A stretch of DNA of 45,992 nt from JBCCFW01 sp039029535 (GCA_039029535.1 JBCCFW010000041.1:1-45992), one strand, 5' to 3'; numbered from the stretch's first letter, positions 18,301 to 26,053 are shown. Program-made: numbers and translations. Notes: generated by a model from the letters alone, not told the origin.

Positions 18301-18953
18301 TCACTGTCCTCGCAGGTGTCGTAGGTGCCGTCCATGCCGAGCTCGGCACCGGGTGGACCGACTTCATAGGTGTCGGACTCGGCGCCAGGAAAGTACCCGT
18401 CACCGCAGGGCTGATCCCCTGCGGTCCCACAGCTCGGATCGCTGGCGTCGACCAGCGGATGCGAGGCCGCCGCCGTCAGTCGGTAGATCTCAGCGTCGAG
18501 CTTGTCCTTCCAGGGGGCCTCGTCGGCATGGGCCTCGGTGCTCAGCTCGAGGATCAGGTCGCCGGTGCTGAAGACCTGGTCGTCGTCGGGATCGAGCCAG
18601 AACTGGTAGTGGTACCAGTCGTGTCCCGGCTCACGGCCGCCGCGCTCGACGAGCACGTAGAGATGCTCGGCGTCCCAGGTGAAGGCGGCGCGCCGGAGGT
18701 CGAGCCAGGGCTCGGGCGGGCAGTCGCGGTCGCCCGCGGCGCCGCAGGGGGTCGTGGTCCCGAAGGCGTCGGTGAGGACGTTGCGCGGATTGCGCAGGAC
18801 GGTCGCCCAGTCGTCGAAGAGGCCATCGACCGTGATCGTGGTCTCGGTCGGACCACAGCTCGCCTGGACATGAAGTGGCAGGGCGAGGACGAGGCACGCG
18901 AGGAGACAGGGGCTGCCGCGGGCGAGCCGACCTCGTCTCTCGCTGGTCGCCAT
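15354..18953 (-). CDS. Large secreted protein: CBM9/DOMON-like domain, TSP3 array, FN3-like C-terminus
   Basis: A 1199-residue protein from ATG 18953. An upstream GTG-type extension to 19046 would precede the signal peptide and was rejected. The signal peptide (CLLACLVLALPLHVQAS) is followed by a beta-rich domain (about residues 38-250: VDGLFDDWATV, WDAEHLYVLVERGG, FWLDPDDD) resembling CBM9/DOMON-type carbohydrate or redox ligand domains. A long stretch of Ig-like repeats comes next. A TSP3 calcium-binding array (about 918-1090) leads to an FN3-like module (about 1095-1199) ending PPCP. The same array plus C-terminal module occurs in the 750-residue protein at 19682. It is probably a surface adhesin or polymer-binding protein. 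It overlaps the protease gene by 26 bp, tail to tail. Confidence 0.82.
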   Translation of the reverse strand: MATSERRGRLARGSPCLLACLVLALPLHVQASCGPTETTITVDGLFDDWATVLRNPRNVLTDAFGTTTPCGAAGDRDCPPEPWLDLRRAAFTWDAEHLYVLVERGGREPGHDWYHYQFWLDPDDDQVFSTGDLILELSTEAHADEAPWKDKLDAEIYRLTAAASHPLVDASDPSCGTAGDQPCGDGYFPGAESDTYEVGPPGAELGMDGTYDTCEDSDCVSEDGRWLEWAFPWTDLGLEPGQPFGVHVSSADVRWAKDDDYSTIASWDNAGGVGGGATSAGHSCHHLSPEHEGAAGAGTIVHYPHVVRNLGNLEEAFELACTSSQGFQVALHADVDASGTLTAGDALMAVDAQGDGRFDDVDDQLDDAWDRDGDGWPDTGPLPGRRVLTRGGAFHLLVEVDIPIDAPSTALELTQLVATGDLGERSEVVVDRTHVGELLAWPDRTTSATTDSLVTQRHQVTNATASADSLVVGVSSSEGWPVTVRDDVGCSGTPGLVLTPSFDLAAESTACLLVEIAVPAGESLDVTDTTTITFTSSNVPTLSASFVDETTTAEATSLTPSFTVAAGTAKHAGPSTSVLFLHQLTNNSAEDDTYTISHLSSEGLSGLFHEDPSCDGDLSDTLPSSNPTRSVTAQGGTLCVVFELELGDRPIGTIDVSQLTLTSVNGSHAASATDETVVSRVASFDDPLLTQATTRFDTCDRIHAGAFGLEPELTGRYLLWWEDPAGLRVAHEVVTSDDAGEAEGQLDLGPFSQAGDWTLRLFRCPEAFDLSGNCPSLVTEVDSLTFQVVSDAEVRELSTNRPVYEPDGDLLLISSQLANLQDDLRLWTVVEHLVLTPDRTSYLTPFGEFEPYTGSEVSRWIPMPPVLPWEVIDEGTAFFGPSFPEHDASYINELTWRGECGAILASASTEFAVFPDCGPDLDSDFIGDPCDNCAGAANTDQDDEDDDGVGDVCDNCPVADNLDQVDGDGDGNGDACDPCPLDSPDDPDLDERCTSQDNCPEETNADQADVDADGVGDACDPCPLDAPDDVDLDGHCTSLDNCPQQSNPEQADLDLDGLGDDCDLDRDGDEVANVDDCAPDDATAHAIPTGLVLLSVSRGGSTRLSWSLPAPSPGVGTEIAVFRSDLDDVDHLGESKELNEGCFAASTSASSWVDELDDDSPGSGRFYLVQAHNSCGFGPIAPEGSTRAELFVTWMPPCP

Positions 18954-19133
18954 CCACTCGCCCCGCGGCTGCTCGCCAACGCACGGGGAGGGCTCGTCGT
19001 CAGGACGAGCCGGGACTCCCACCGGCTGCCATGCAAGGCACAGCAAGGCCCGTGCCCGTCGGGAGACGGGTCAGGGTCGTGGGATGCGGCGGGGCTGTTG
19101 GGAGGAATGACGACCGCGAGGTCGGAATTCCCG

Positions 19134-19616
19134 TCAGCCCTTGCGCGGGTCGCCCTCGGCGGCCACGGCCTTGGACTGCTCTTCCCGGAAGCCCAGGAGC
19201 CGCTCGCGGACGCTGGCGTCGGACGTCGCCAGGATGGCGGCGGCGTGCAGCGCGGCGTTGATCGCGCCCGAGCGGCCGATGCCGAAGGTCGCCACCGTGA
19301 TGCCCTTGGGCATCTGCACGGTCGAGAGCAAGGAGTCGAGACCGCCCAGGGAGCTGGTCTTCATCGGGACGCCGAGCACCGGGAGGTGGGTGCTGGCGGC
19401 CACGACGCCGGCCAGGTGGGCCGCTCCGCCGGCTCCGGCGATGATCGCCTTCAACCCGCGCTCTTCGGCGCCGGTGGCGAATTCGTGGACGAGGGCGGGA
19501 GTGCGGTGCGCGGAGAGGATCCGCACGTCGCACGGGATGTCGAGCTTCTCGAGCGTCTCGCTCGCTCCCGACATCGCTTCCCAGTCGGTACGCGAGCCCA
19601 TCAGGATGCCAATCAT
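19134..19616 (-). CDS. purE: N5-carboxyaminoimidazole ribonucleotide mutase
   Basis: A 160-residue protein with the full PurE signature. The N-terminal GILMGSRTDWEAM, then SAHRTP, AGAGGAAHLAGVVAA, LPVLGVP, DSLLSTVQMPKG and GRSGAINAAL cover the CO2-transfer active site and the substrate phosphate site. Ser in MGS and His in SAHRTP are the known catalytic-site residues. The enzyme converts N5-CAIR to CAIR in de novo purine synthesis in the cytoplasm and normally forms an octamer. Length is typical for the class I bacterial enzyme. No purK is next to it. The ATG has no ribosome-binding site, but TAGAAT lies 6 nt upstream, consistent with a leaderless transcript. Confidence 0.96.
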   Translation of the reverse strand: MIGILMGSRTDWEAMSGASETLEKLDIPCDVRILSAHRTPALVHEFATGAEERGLKAIIAGAGGAAHLAGVVAASTHLPVLGVPMKTSSLGGLDSLLSTVQMPKGITVATFGIGRSGAINAALHAAAILATSDASVRERLLGFREEQSKAVAAEGDPRKG

Positions 19617-19622
19617 TCGCGG

Positions 19623-19628
19623 ATTCTA
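19623..19628 (-). promoter_or_regulatory. Candidate -10 element placing purE on a leaderless mRNA
   Basis: Read on the minus strand the site is TAGAAT (5 of 6 match to TATAAT), separated by 6 nt from the purE ATG. Transcription would begin at or next to the start codon. The 9-mer GTAGAATCC is also present, in the same orientation relative to its gene, before the FHA gene. No good -35 box is seen. Confidence 0.4.
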
Positions 19629-19681
19629 CACCGCGTCCGACGCTCCCGAGAGCACGATCGTCACCTCGTCCGAGAAGCTCG

Positions 19682-21934
19682 TCAGGGGCAGGCCGGCGGC
19701 GGCAGGCCGATGAGCTCGGCGCGGACGTCGGAGGTCCCGGCCGAGACGCCCACGGCCCCGAGACCGCAGTCGTTGGCACCCACGATGAGGTAGTACCAGC
19801 CGTCACCCACCGGCGGCACGTCCGGGATGTCGAGGGTCAGCTCGACCTGCGGCGGACGGCGGCAAGCGTCGTTGAGGTTGCGGACCGACCACATGTCGCG
19901 GATCCCGCCCACGAGGAGGACGTAGCCGCCCTCGCCGAAGTCGAGGCCGGAGCTCACGGCGTCCCAGGACAAGGTGGAGAGGCTGTCCGAGATCTTCGCG
20001 TGTCGGACGTTGGTCACCTCGGTGGCCGGGTCGGGATCGCCCGGGTCGACCGGAGCACAGTCGTCGGCGTTGTCGGTGCCGTCGCCGTCGATGTCGAGGT
20101 CGCAGGCGTTGCCGACACCATCGCCGTCGAGGTCGGCCTGGTCGGCGTTGGTGTCGAAGGGGCAGTTGTCGCAGGCGTCGCCGAGGGCGTCGGCGTCGCC
20201 GTTGGCCTGGTCGGCGTTGGCGGTGACCGGGCAGTTGTCGTCGCGCTCGCAGGCCCCGTCGCCGTCGGCGTCGTTCTCGGGATCGAAGATGCACGGGTCG
20301 CAGGCATCGCCGAGAGTGTCGCGGTCGAGGTCGAGCTGCGTCGGGTTGACGACCTCGGGACAGTTGTCCACGTCCTGGCAGACTCCGTCCATGTCCAGCG
20401 CATCGTCGGTGGCGTCGCCAGGGCAGACGTCGCAGGCGTCACCGGGCCCGTCGGCGTCGGTGTCCATCTGATCGCTGTTGGCGGTGTCCGGGCAGTTGTC
20501 GACGTCACCACAGACCATGTCGGCGTCGACGTCGTTGTCGGGATCCATCGGGCAGTCGTCGCAAGCATCGCCGTCACCATCTGCATCGGCGTCGGCCTGG
20601 TCGGCGTTGGGGATGTCGGGGCAGTTGTCGCCGAAGACGACTCCGTCCATGTCCTCGTCGGAGGCCGCCGAGGCGCGGATCCAGACGGCGATCTCGTCGC
20701 CGAGACCCGGGGGCGCCGGCCAGGCGTTGTCGCCGGACTCGGCACGGACGCCGATCTGCTCGATGGTCGTGCCGTCCTCGGTGTCGACCCAGGTGAAGTC
20801 GTACCAGCCCTCGGTCATGCCCTGGAGGCCCATGTTGCCGGAGAGCGGCTCGGCATAGGCGATGTAGCTGTTCGGCGGGTTGCCGAGCACCCACTCGGTA
20901 CCGGCGAAGGCGAGGTCGTCGCGAGGCGTCATGGTGTTGTAGTCGGTCGACTCCATGAAGTCGACCTGGATGCGACAGGCGACGAGGTCCTCGGTGGGGG
21001 TGGTGTCGATGTTCATGCCCGTGCAGAGCACGTGGGCACCGCCCATGCCGCAGGCCCAGTTGCGATGGCGAAGGATCTCGCCAGAACCGTGGTTGGGCCA
21101 GAGCTCGATCATGGCGAGGCCATAGCCACCGGCGACCGCACCGTCCCAGGCCTGCACGACGTCGCCGTGGATGTTGTCGACGGCGACGGTGTCACGGATG
21201 TACATCGCCCACTGGTCGATGTGGGGCTCGCCCGAGAGTTGGAAGACGCCGGTCCGACTCCAGTCGGCGTGATGAGCCGAGATGATGTGGTCGTGATCGT
21301 CGTAGATGTGCATGACTCGGGCGATGTCGATCATGCGGGCCTCGGAGTACTGCTCGTCGTACTCCTCGCCGATGGACCACATCAGGTTCCGGTACCCCTC
21401 GAAGCGGTTCATCATGGCTTCGAGGAAGACTTCCTCGTCGGGCTCGACGATGTCCGAGCCGCGGTTGTACGGAGTGCTCCCGTCGTCGTAGAGGAAGAGA
21501 TAGATGACGATGTCGTTGTCATCCATTCGGGTGAACCAGGTCTCCCACTGGTCGAGCTTGATGTCGGAGAGACCTTCGCTCGCACGGTCGTTGATGAATG
21601 GGTTGTTGGTCCCGTCGCCGTCACCACCGTGGGAGCGCACGGCCTGCATGTAGATGGCGTTGCCACCAAACTCGATGAGCTTGTCGATGAGCGCGTCTTG
21701 GTCACCGTCGCGGGTGCCATCGGCGTTGCGCGTGCCGCGGAAGAGGAAGTTCTCCGGGTCGCCGGGGCCGGCCATGTACATGGGGCCGATGCCGTTGCGG
21801 ATGAGCCACTGAGGGTTGTCCGGGTCCACCATGATCTGCCCCGGCAGGGGCTGCGAGTCGGCAGGGGTCGCGACGACGCACCCAAGCAGGATGATGAGGC
21901 TCAGGAGCGATGAGAGATGCGTGGTGGTCCTCAT
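19682..21934 (-). CDS. Secreted glycoside-hydrolase-like protein with TSP3 array
   Basis: A 750-residue protein from ATG 21934, with AAGGA 8 nt upstream. The open frame continues 247 codons upstream but without a signal peptide or coding character. The signal peptide is SSLLSLIILLGCVVATP. Residues about 25-400 resemble the DUF4038/GH140-like TIM-barrel group: LIDKLIEFGGNAIYMQ, WETWFTRMDDNDIVIYLFLYDD and NLMWSIGEEYDE, where Glu190 or Glu191 sits at the usual acid/base strand end. This places it as a putative carbohydrate-active enzyme, substrate unknown. A TSP3 array (about 425-638) and an FN3-like C-terminal module ending PACP follow. purE starts 65 nt downstream. The gene is divergent from the glycosyltransferase gene. 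Confidence 0.75.
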   Translation of the reverse strand: MRTTTHLSSLLSLIILLGCVVATPADSQPLPGQIMVDPDNPQWLIRNGIGPMYMAGPGDPENFLFRGTRNADGTRDGDQDALIDKLIEFGGNAIYMQAVRSHGGDGDGTNNPFINDRASEGLSDIKLDQWETWFTRMDDNDIVIYLFLYDDGSTPYNRGSDIVEPDEEVFLEAMMNRFEGYRNLMWSIGEEYDEQYSEARMIDIARVMHIYDDHDHIISAHHADWSRTGVFQLSGEPHIDQWAMYIRDTVAVDNIHGDVVQAWDGAVAGGYGLAMIELWPNHGSGEILRHRNWACGMGGAHVLCTGMNIDTTPTEDLVACRIQVDFMESTDYNTMTPRDDLAFAGTEWVLGNPPNSYIAYAEPLSGNMGLQGMTEGWYDFTWVDTEDGTTIEQIGVRAESGDNAWPAPPGLGDEIAVWIRASAASDEDMDGVVFGDNCPDIPNADQADADADGDGDACDDCPMDPDNDVDADMVCGDVDNCPDTANSDQMDTDADGPGDACDVCPGDATDDALDMDGVCQDVDNCPEVVNPTQLDLDRDTLGDACDPCIFDPENDADGDGACERDDNCPVTANADQANGDADALGDACDNCPFDTNADQADLDGDGVGNACDLDIDGDGTDNADDCAPVDPGDPDPATEVTNVRHAKISDSLSTLSWDAVSSGLDFGEGGYVLLVGGIRDMWSVRNLNDACRRPPQVELTLDIPDVPPVGDGWYYLIVGANDCGLGAVGVSAGTSDVRAELIGLPPPACP

Positions 21935-22000
21935 GGACACGGTCCTTCCCCAGGACGAGATCCCGTCCCGGCGTTCCCCAGTCGGGAGCGCTGCAAGCAG

Positions 22001-22023
22001 CTTTCCTCGATGTTTCAGGAAAG
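22001..22023. promoter_or_regulatory. Inverted repeat in divergent intergenic region
   Basis: CTTTCCT (22001-22007) and AGGAAAG (22017-22023) form a perfect 7-bp inverted repeat around 9 nt. It lies in the 279-bp gap between the divergent TSP3/hydrolase-like and glycosyltransferase genes. It could be an operator or a leader hairpin of the minus-strand gene. Confidence 0.35.
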
Positions 22024-22213
22024 AGGATGGGATCAGGTGGGCATCGGAATCAAGCGGACCGCGGCCTCCTGACCCCAGGGCACCTGGTGGGCTCGGGGCG
22101 AAAGGGGGCGGATCGTGGGTCGGCGAGGGGGGAGGGGGGCTCAAGTCCCGACTGACGACCGCCGAAGCCGGTGGCCATGGGCCCGCGACGGGCCACGAGA
22201 CTCGGAGCTCGGC

Positions 22214-23638
22214 ATGGAACAGGACGCCCCCCGCAACTCGCATCCCGAGAGGCTCCTCTGCTTCTCGCCCTACACGACGGCGCCGGACTGTGCCTCCACC
22301 GAGGCCAGCCTGCTGCACGGCATGGCCGCCCGCGGCTGTGAGGTTCGCCACGTCCTCTGCGACGGCATGCCGACCTGCGACCTCTACACCGCGAAGGAGC
22401 CCCGAGCTCAGAACGCCTGCGTTCAGTGCCAGGCGGCCGCGGCCGTTCAGGCGCACTTCTCCGGCACCTCCTTCCACTGGTTCTCGCGCTATCAGGACCC
22501 GCGTGAGGCGACCCTCGCAGCCGACTGGGCGGCGCAGGTCCCCGATGCGGACCTGGTCACCGCCAAGCACGGTGACTGGGAGATCGGACGCTGGGTCAAT
22601 CACTCGGTGCGTCGTCATCTCATGGGCACGGCGAGCTTCGAGAGCCCGACCGGACGCGCCGCCTACCGTCAGCATCTCGAGGTCGGCCTGCGCACGGCCT
22701 TCGCGTTCGAGCGTCTCCTCGACGACGTCCAGCCGACCTCACTGCTGGTGTACGAGGGGCGGGGCGCTCCCCTGCGCGTGGCGAGGGAGATGTTCCTCGC
22801 TCGCTCGGGCCGCGTGTTCGCTCACGAGATCATCGACGACGGTCGCCTGCTCATCACCGAGCTCAGCAAGCCCGAGATCGCGCTGCGACGACGTTGCTGG
22901 ATCTTCGACACGCCGCAGGCGGCCGGTGGTCCGGCGCGCCCGCTCACCCTCGAGGAGGTGTCGCCCGGAGCCGATGCCGCCCTCGATCAGATCTGCTCGG
23001 TGCTGGCGCGAGAGGACGTCATCGAGCCGAACCTCGCGCTGGATCCCATGACGCAGCGTCCCGTGCTGTCGCCCCGCGAGACACCTGCGCCGACGGTGTC
23101 GACCGCCGTGCGCGACCAGTCGCCCTGGCCCCTCGCGCCAGGACCGAAGCATCGCTTCCTCGCCTGGCCGGACTATCGAGACACGACGGAGCTCGAGCTC
23201 CTCGTCGACGTCTTCGGTCGACAGCTCGTGGGTCAGTCGGACGCGCAGCTCTGCCTGCGTCGTGACCCGATCCTCGATCCGCCGCACGACGAGTGCGTGG
23301 CCATGCTGGCCGAGCTGCACCAGCGCTTGCTCGGAGAGTCGACCGACCTGTCGGTGCTCATCGTCGACGAGAGCGTCCCGGAGGGTCAGGTGCATCGTCT
23401 CGGGCTGGCGATGGAGGCCGGGATCGAGCTGCCGTCGAGCCTGAGAGAGGACCGCTCGGGCTTCATCAATGCCCTGGAGCTGCCGCTCCTCCGGCGGGGT
23501 GAGGAGCTCCGTCAGCTCCTGCGGCTGAGCGTGCGCCAGCCGGAGCCGAGCCGCACCGTGGCGGTGGCTGCGCAGGGTGCGAGCACGCCCGGATTCTGGA
23601 GCCCGGCCGGAACCGTGCAGACCACCGCTCAGACCTGA
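22214..23638 (+). CDS. Putative surface-polysaccharide glycosyltransferase
   Basis: A 474-residue cytoplasmic protein from ATG 22214. The N-terminal half (LLHGMAARGCEVRHVLCDG, then LLVYEGRGAPLRVAREMFL and VFAHEII) resembles capsule/O-antigen biosynthesis proteins of GT-B shape that carry a Cys cluster. Here the Cys residues are C49, C55, C69 and C72 (the last two a CxxC pair), which could bind a metal. The C-terminal part (residues about 310-430) also looks like a Rossmann-like sugar-nucleotide half. The family is inferred from pattern only. It is transcribed divergently from the secreted TSP3 protein gene and is probably involved in cell-envelope glycans. Confidence 0.55.
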   Translation: MEQDAPRNSHPERLLCFSPYTTAPDCASTEASLLHGMAARGCEVRHVLCDGMPTCDLYTAKEPRAQNACVQCQAAAAVQAHFSGTSFHWFSRYQDPREATLAADWAAQVPDADLVTAKHGDWEIGRWVNHSVRRHLMGTASFESPTGRAAYRQHLEVGLRTAFAFERLLDDVQPTSLLVYEGRGAPLRVAREMFLARSGRVFAHEIIDDGRLLITELSKPEIALRRRCWIFDTPQAAGGPARPLTLEEVSPGADAALDQICSVLAREDVIEPNLALDPMTQRPVLSPRETPAPTVSTAVRDQSPWPLAPGPKHRFLAWPDYRDTTELELLVDVFGRQLVGQSDAQLCLRRDPILDPPHDECVAMLAELHQRLLGESTDLSVLIVDESVPEGQVHRLGLAMEAGIELPSSLREDRSGFINALELPLLRRGEELRQLLRLSVRQPEPSRTVAVAAQGASTPGFWSPAGTVQTTAQT

Positions 23639-23659
23639 GGTCTCGGATCCGACCCGGAC

Positions 23660-23682
23660 CGGTGGACCCTCTCGGTTCACCG
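23660..23682 (+). terminator. Hairpin after glycosyltransferase gene
   Basis: CGGTGGACC (23660-23668) pairs with GGTTCACCG (23674-23682), with one wobble and a 5-nt loop, 21 nt after the stop. No T-tract follows, so terminator activity is uncertain. Confidence 0.4.
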
Positions 23683-23745
23683 ACCGGACATGGGAGAATG
23701 CGTCCTCCTGGGCACCGACCACGGTGACCGGTCGAGGACGCAGCC

Positions 23746-24276
23746 GTGAAGAAGGTCCTGTACATCCTGGGCAAGCTGGAAGACGAAGACGTCGACTGGC
23801 TGGTGGCCAACGGCGAGCGTCGCAGCCTGTCGGCCGGTGAGGTCCTCATCCAAGAGGGCAAGGCCGTCGAGCACGTTCATGTCGTGGTCGAGGGCAGCCT
23901 CGAGGCCGTGCTGGGTGACGGCACCGTGCTGTCCACGCTCGGCGCCGGCGAGGTGGTCGGCGAGCTCTCCTTCCTCGACTCACGGCCGCCGGCCGCCACC
24001 GTGCGGGCCGCGGCCGACGCGCGCGTGCTGGCGGTGCCGCGCGACCTGCTGGCCACCAAGCTCGAGAGCGACGTGCCGTTCTCGGCGCGCTTCTATCGCG
24101 CTCTCGGCACCTTCCTCGCCGCCCGTCTTCGCAGCACGGTCGCCGCCATGGGCTACGGCTCGGCGCCGGGTAGCGAGTACGAAGATCCGGAAGAGCTCGA
24201 CCCGGACCTCCTCGACGAGGTCAGCCTCGCAGCGAGTCGATTCGATTGGCTGCTCCGTCGGCTCCGTGGCGACTGA
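23746..24276 (+). CDS. Cyclic nucleotide-binding (CRP-type) domain protein without DNA-binding domain
   Basis: A 176-residue protein. Residues about 10-125 form a cNMP-binding beta-roll: SLSAGEVLIQEGKAVEHVHVVVEGSLE, then the phosphate-binding cassette GEVVGELSFLDSRPPAATV with the conserved Gly-Glu and the RxxAxTV-like end. No helix-turn-helix follows. The C-terminus is helical and acidic. It could sense cyclic nucleotide for a partner protein, or be a degenerate sensor. The GTG start has GAGGA 7 nt upstream. It is the first gene of a tight run of six genes ending at 26463. Confidence 0.85.
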   Translation: MKKVLYILGKLEDEDVDWLVANGERRSLSAGEVLIQEGKAVEHVHVVVEGSLEAVLGDGTVLSTLGAGEVVGELSFLDSRPPAATVRAAADARVLAVPRDLLATKLESDVPFSARFYRALGTFLAARLRSTVAAMGYGSAPGSEYEDPEELDPDLLDEVSLAASRFDWLLRRLRGD

Positions 24277-24283
24277 CCGACCC

Positions 24284-24736
24284 GTGAGCGTGTCCGCACC
24301 ACGTCCGCCGTTCCACCTCGCGTTCCCGGTCCCCGACCTGGAGCCGACCCGTCGCTTCTTCGTGGAGAGGCTCGGCTGTCGGGTGGGCCGTCGAGCGGAG
24401 CGCTGGATCGACTTCGACTTCCGTGGTCATCAGCTCACCGCTCATCTCATCGACGCGGAGACCGAGCCCGCGACCAACCCGGTCGATGGTCGTCAGGTGC
24501 CTGCGCGGCACTTCGGGCTGGTCTTGCCGTGGGGTGAGTGGGAGGCCCTGGCGCGACGCTTCGAGACCTCGGGCGAGCGCTTCCTCATCGAGCCGACCGT
24601 GCGCTTTCCCGGGGCGGTGGGAGAGCAGGGCACCTTCTTCGTGAAGGAACCGGGCGGCAACGTCCTGGAGTTCAAGAGCTTCCGCGACGAGCAGTGTCTC
24701 TTCGCGACCGATGGAGACGAGACCGATGAAGGGTGA
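24284..24736 (+). CDS. VOC-family (glyoxalase/dioxygenase fold) protein
   Basis: A 150-residue protein with one VOC module pair. FHLAFPVPDLEPTRRFFVERLGC begins the first beta-alpha-beta-beta-beta unit. RHFGLVLP and NVLEFKSF give the second-unit His and the Glu. The metal ligand set would be His, His, Glu. Similar small proteins in the databases are annotated as VOC/glyoxalase-like or extradiol dioxygenases. The true reaction is unknown. I chose GTG 24284, 7 nt after the previous stop. GTG 24266 would overlap it. The last 11 nt overlap the YchJ gene. Confidence 0.8.
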   Translation: MSVSAPRPPFHLAFPVPDLEPTRRFFVERLGCRVGRRAERWIDFDFRGHQLTAHLIDAETEPATNPVDGRQVPARHFGLVLPWGEWEALARRFETSGERFLIEPTVRFPGAVGEQGTFFVKEPGGNVLEFKSFRDEQCLFATDGDETDEG

Positions 24737-25220
24737 CGATGCCTGTCCGTGCACCAGCTCGCGCAGCTTCGACGACTGCTGTGGGCCGGTCCTCGACGAC
24801 GTGAAGACGGCAGCCACCGCCGAGGCGCTCATGCGCGCCCGCTACACGGCGCACGCCGTCGAGCGGATCGAGTTCCTCGAGGAGAGCTTGCACCCGAAGC
24901 AGCGCAGCGATCACGACGCGGCGGCAGCGCGACGCTGGTCGCGCAAGTCGGACTGGGAGGGTCTCGAGGTCGTCGCGACGCGCGGCGGTGGGCCGGAGTC
25001 GGAAGAGGGTCAGGTCGAGTTCATCGCGCGCTACCGTCAAGAGGGGCAGCGGCACGAGCACCACGAGGTGAGCAACTTCGTCCGGGAGAAGGGACGCTGG
25101 TGGCTCGTCGGTGGTCGGGCGCCCACCACGGAGACCGTGCGACGCGACGGACCGATGGTCGGTCGCAACGATCCCTGCCCGTGCGGGAGCGGCAAGAAGT
25201 ACAAGAAGTGCTGTGCGTGA
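24726..25220 (+). CDS. ychJ: YchJ-family SEC-C zinc-motif protein (UPF0225)
   Basis: A 164-residue protein with two SEC-C zinc motifs: CPCTSSRSFDDCC near the N-terminus and NDPCPCGSGKKYKKCC at the extreme C-terminus. The NTF2-like middle part (ALMRARYTAHAV ... VEFIARYRQEGQRHEHHE ... FVREKGRWWLVGG) is typical of YchJ. Length matches the family (about 150-165). The role of the family is not established. SEC-C motifs bind zinc and often contact SecB or the ribosome. ATG 24726, with GGAGA 8 nt upstream, is preferred over ATG 24711. The gene overlaps the VOC gene by 11 nt. Confidence 0.92.
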   Translation: MKGDDACPCTSSRSFDDCCGPVLDDVKTAATAEALMRARYTAHAVERIEFLEESLHPKQRSDHDAAAARRWSRKSDWEGLEVVATRGGGPESEEGQVEFIARYRQEGQRHEHHEVSNFVREKGRWWLVGGRAPTTETVRRDGPMVGRNDPCPCGSGKKYKKCCA

Positions 25221-25232
25221 GCGGCGCTCATC

Positions 25233-25592
25233 GTGAACCGCTCGCGCCGTCAGCTCGTACTCGGGATCGTGGTCACCGACTCGACGTTCAAGCAGGTCCA
25301 GCTCGACGGTCGGACCTTGTGGCAAGGCAAGTGCCTCCACTGCAACAGCCCCATGCTCACGACCACCGACGGTGAGCTCCTGGGGCACGCCTCCATCGAG
25401 CACGTGCTCCCGCGTCATCACGGCGGCGGTGACGACCTGGAGAATCTGGCCCTGGCCTGCGACAGTTGCAACCAGCAGAAGGGCAGCCGTCACGATCACC
25501 GGCGTCCCGACGACCCCCGTGCGCGGGAGGTCATCGAGAAGCTGGCCGCCAAGCGGATGAAGCGCTGGCGCGAGCCGCCCGACGGAAGCTGA
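25233..25592 (+). CDS. HNH endonuclease-domain protein
   Basis: A 119-residue protein with a compact HNH module: CLHC, then IEHVLPRHHGGGDDLENLALACDSCNQQKG. The two CxxC pairs bind structural zinc. The HV/RHHGG and final Asn/Lys region are the catalytic beta-beta-alpha-metal site. Stand-alone housekeeping HNH proteins of this size are common, and their physiological substrates are mostly unknown. It sits within a run of ordinary small genes, with no transposase or restriction partner, so I do not regard it as part of a mobile element. GTG start, 12 nt after ychJ. Confidence 0.9.
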   Translation: MNRSRRQLVLGIVVTDSTFKQVQLDGRTLWQGKCLHCNSPMLTTTDGELLGHASIEHVLPRHHGGGDDLENLALACDSCNQQKGSRHDHRRPDDPRAREVIEKLAAKRMKRWREPPDGS

Positions 25593-25594
25593 GC

Positions 25595-26053
25595 TTGCAC
25601 CAAGCACGCATCGTTCGACTCCCTCCCTGGCTGTTCCCGGCGCTGGTCGTCGCGCTGACCGTCGTTCCGTTGGGCGAGCTCTGGCTGCTGGTCTGGATGG
25701 GCAAGACCATCGGCTGGCTGCCGACCTTCGTGCTCTGCGCCTCGACGGGCTTCCTCGGCGCCTGGCTGGCCCGCTGGCAGGGCTTCCGGACGATCGCGCG
25801 GGCGCAGCAGGCCATGGGAGAAGGGCGCTTCCCGAAGGACGAGGTTCTCGACGGCGCGCTCCTGCTCGTCGGAGGTGTCGTGCTGCTGACGCCGGGCCTC
25901 TTCACCGATGCGGTCGGCTTCTCGCTGCTCGTCCCACCGACGCGTTCGGTGATCAAGACCGGGCTCGAGGCCGCGTGGAAGCGAGCGCAGCGCGAGCCGC
26001 GCGACCCCGACATCATCGACGGGAGCGCGCGCGTGGTGGAGCCCGACGAGTAG
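25595..26053 (+). CDS. fxsA: FxsA-family membrane protein
   Basis: A 152-residue inner-membrane protein. The signature of FxsA is clear: ALTVVPLGELWLLVWMGKTIGWLPTF, GAWLARWQGFRTIARAQQAMGEGRFPKDEVLDGALLLVGGVVLLTPGLFTDAVGFSLLVPPTR. FxsA in E. coli reduces phage T7 exclusion by the F plasmid when overexpressed. The natural role is unclear. About three membrane segments and a soluble basic-acidic tail are seen. The TTG start at 25595 follows GGAAG by 6 nt and comes 2 nt after the HNH stop. The frame open further upstream is a shadow. Confidence 0.92.
   Translation: MHQARIVRLPPWLFPALVVALTVVPLGELWLLVWMGKTIGWLPTFVLCASTGFLGAWLARWQGFRTIARAQQAMGEGRFPKDEVLDGALLLVGGVVLLTPGLFTDAVGFSLLVPPTRSVIKTGLEAAWKRAQREPRDPDIIDGSARVVEPDE

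Noticed and set aside
25233..25592. HNH gene as part of a homing or mobile element
   Set aside because: It sits in a compact housekeeping-like gene run without repeats, integrase or disrupted gene.
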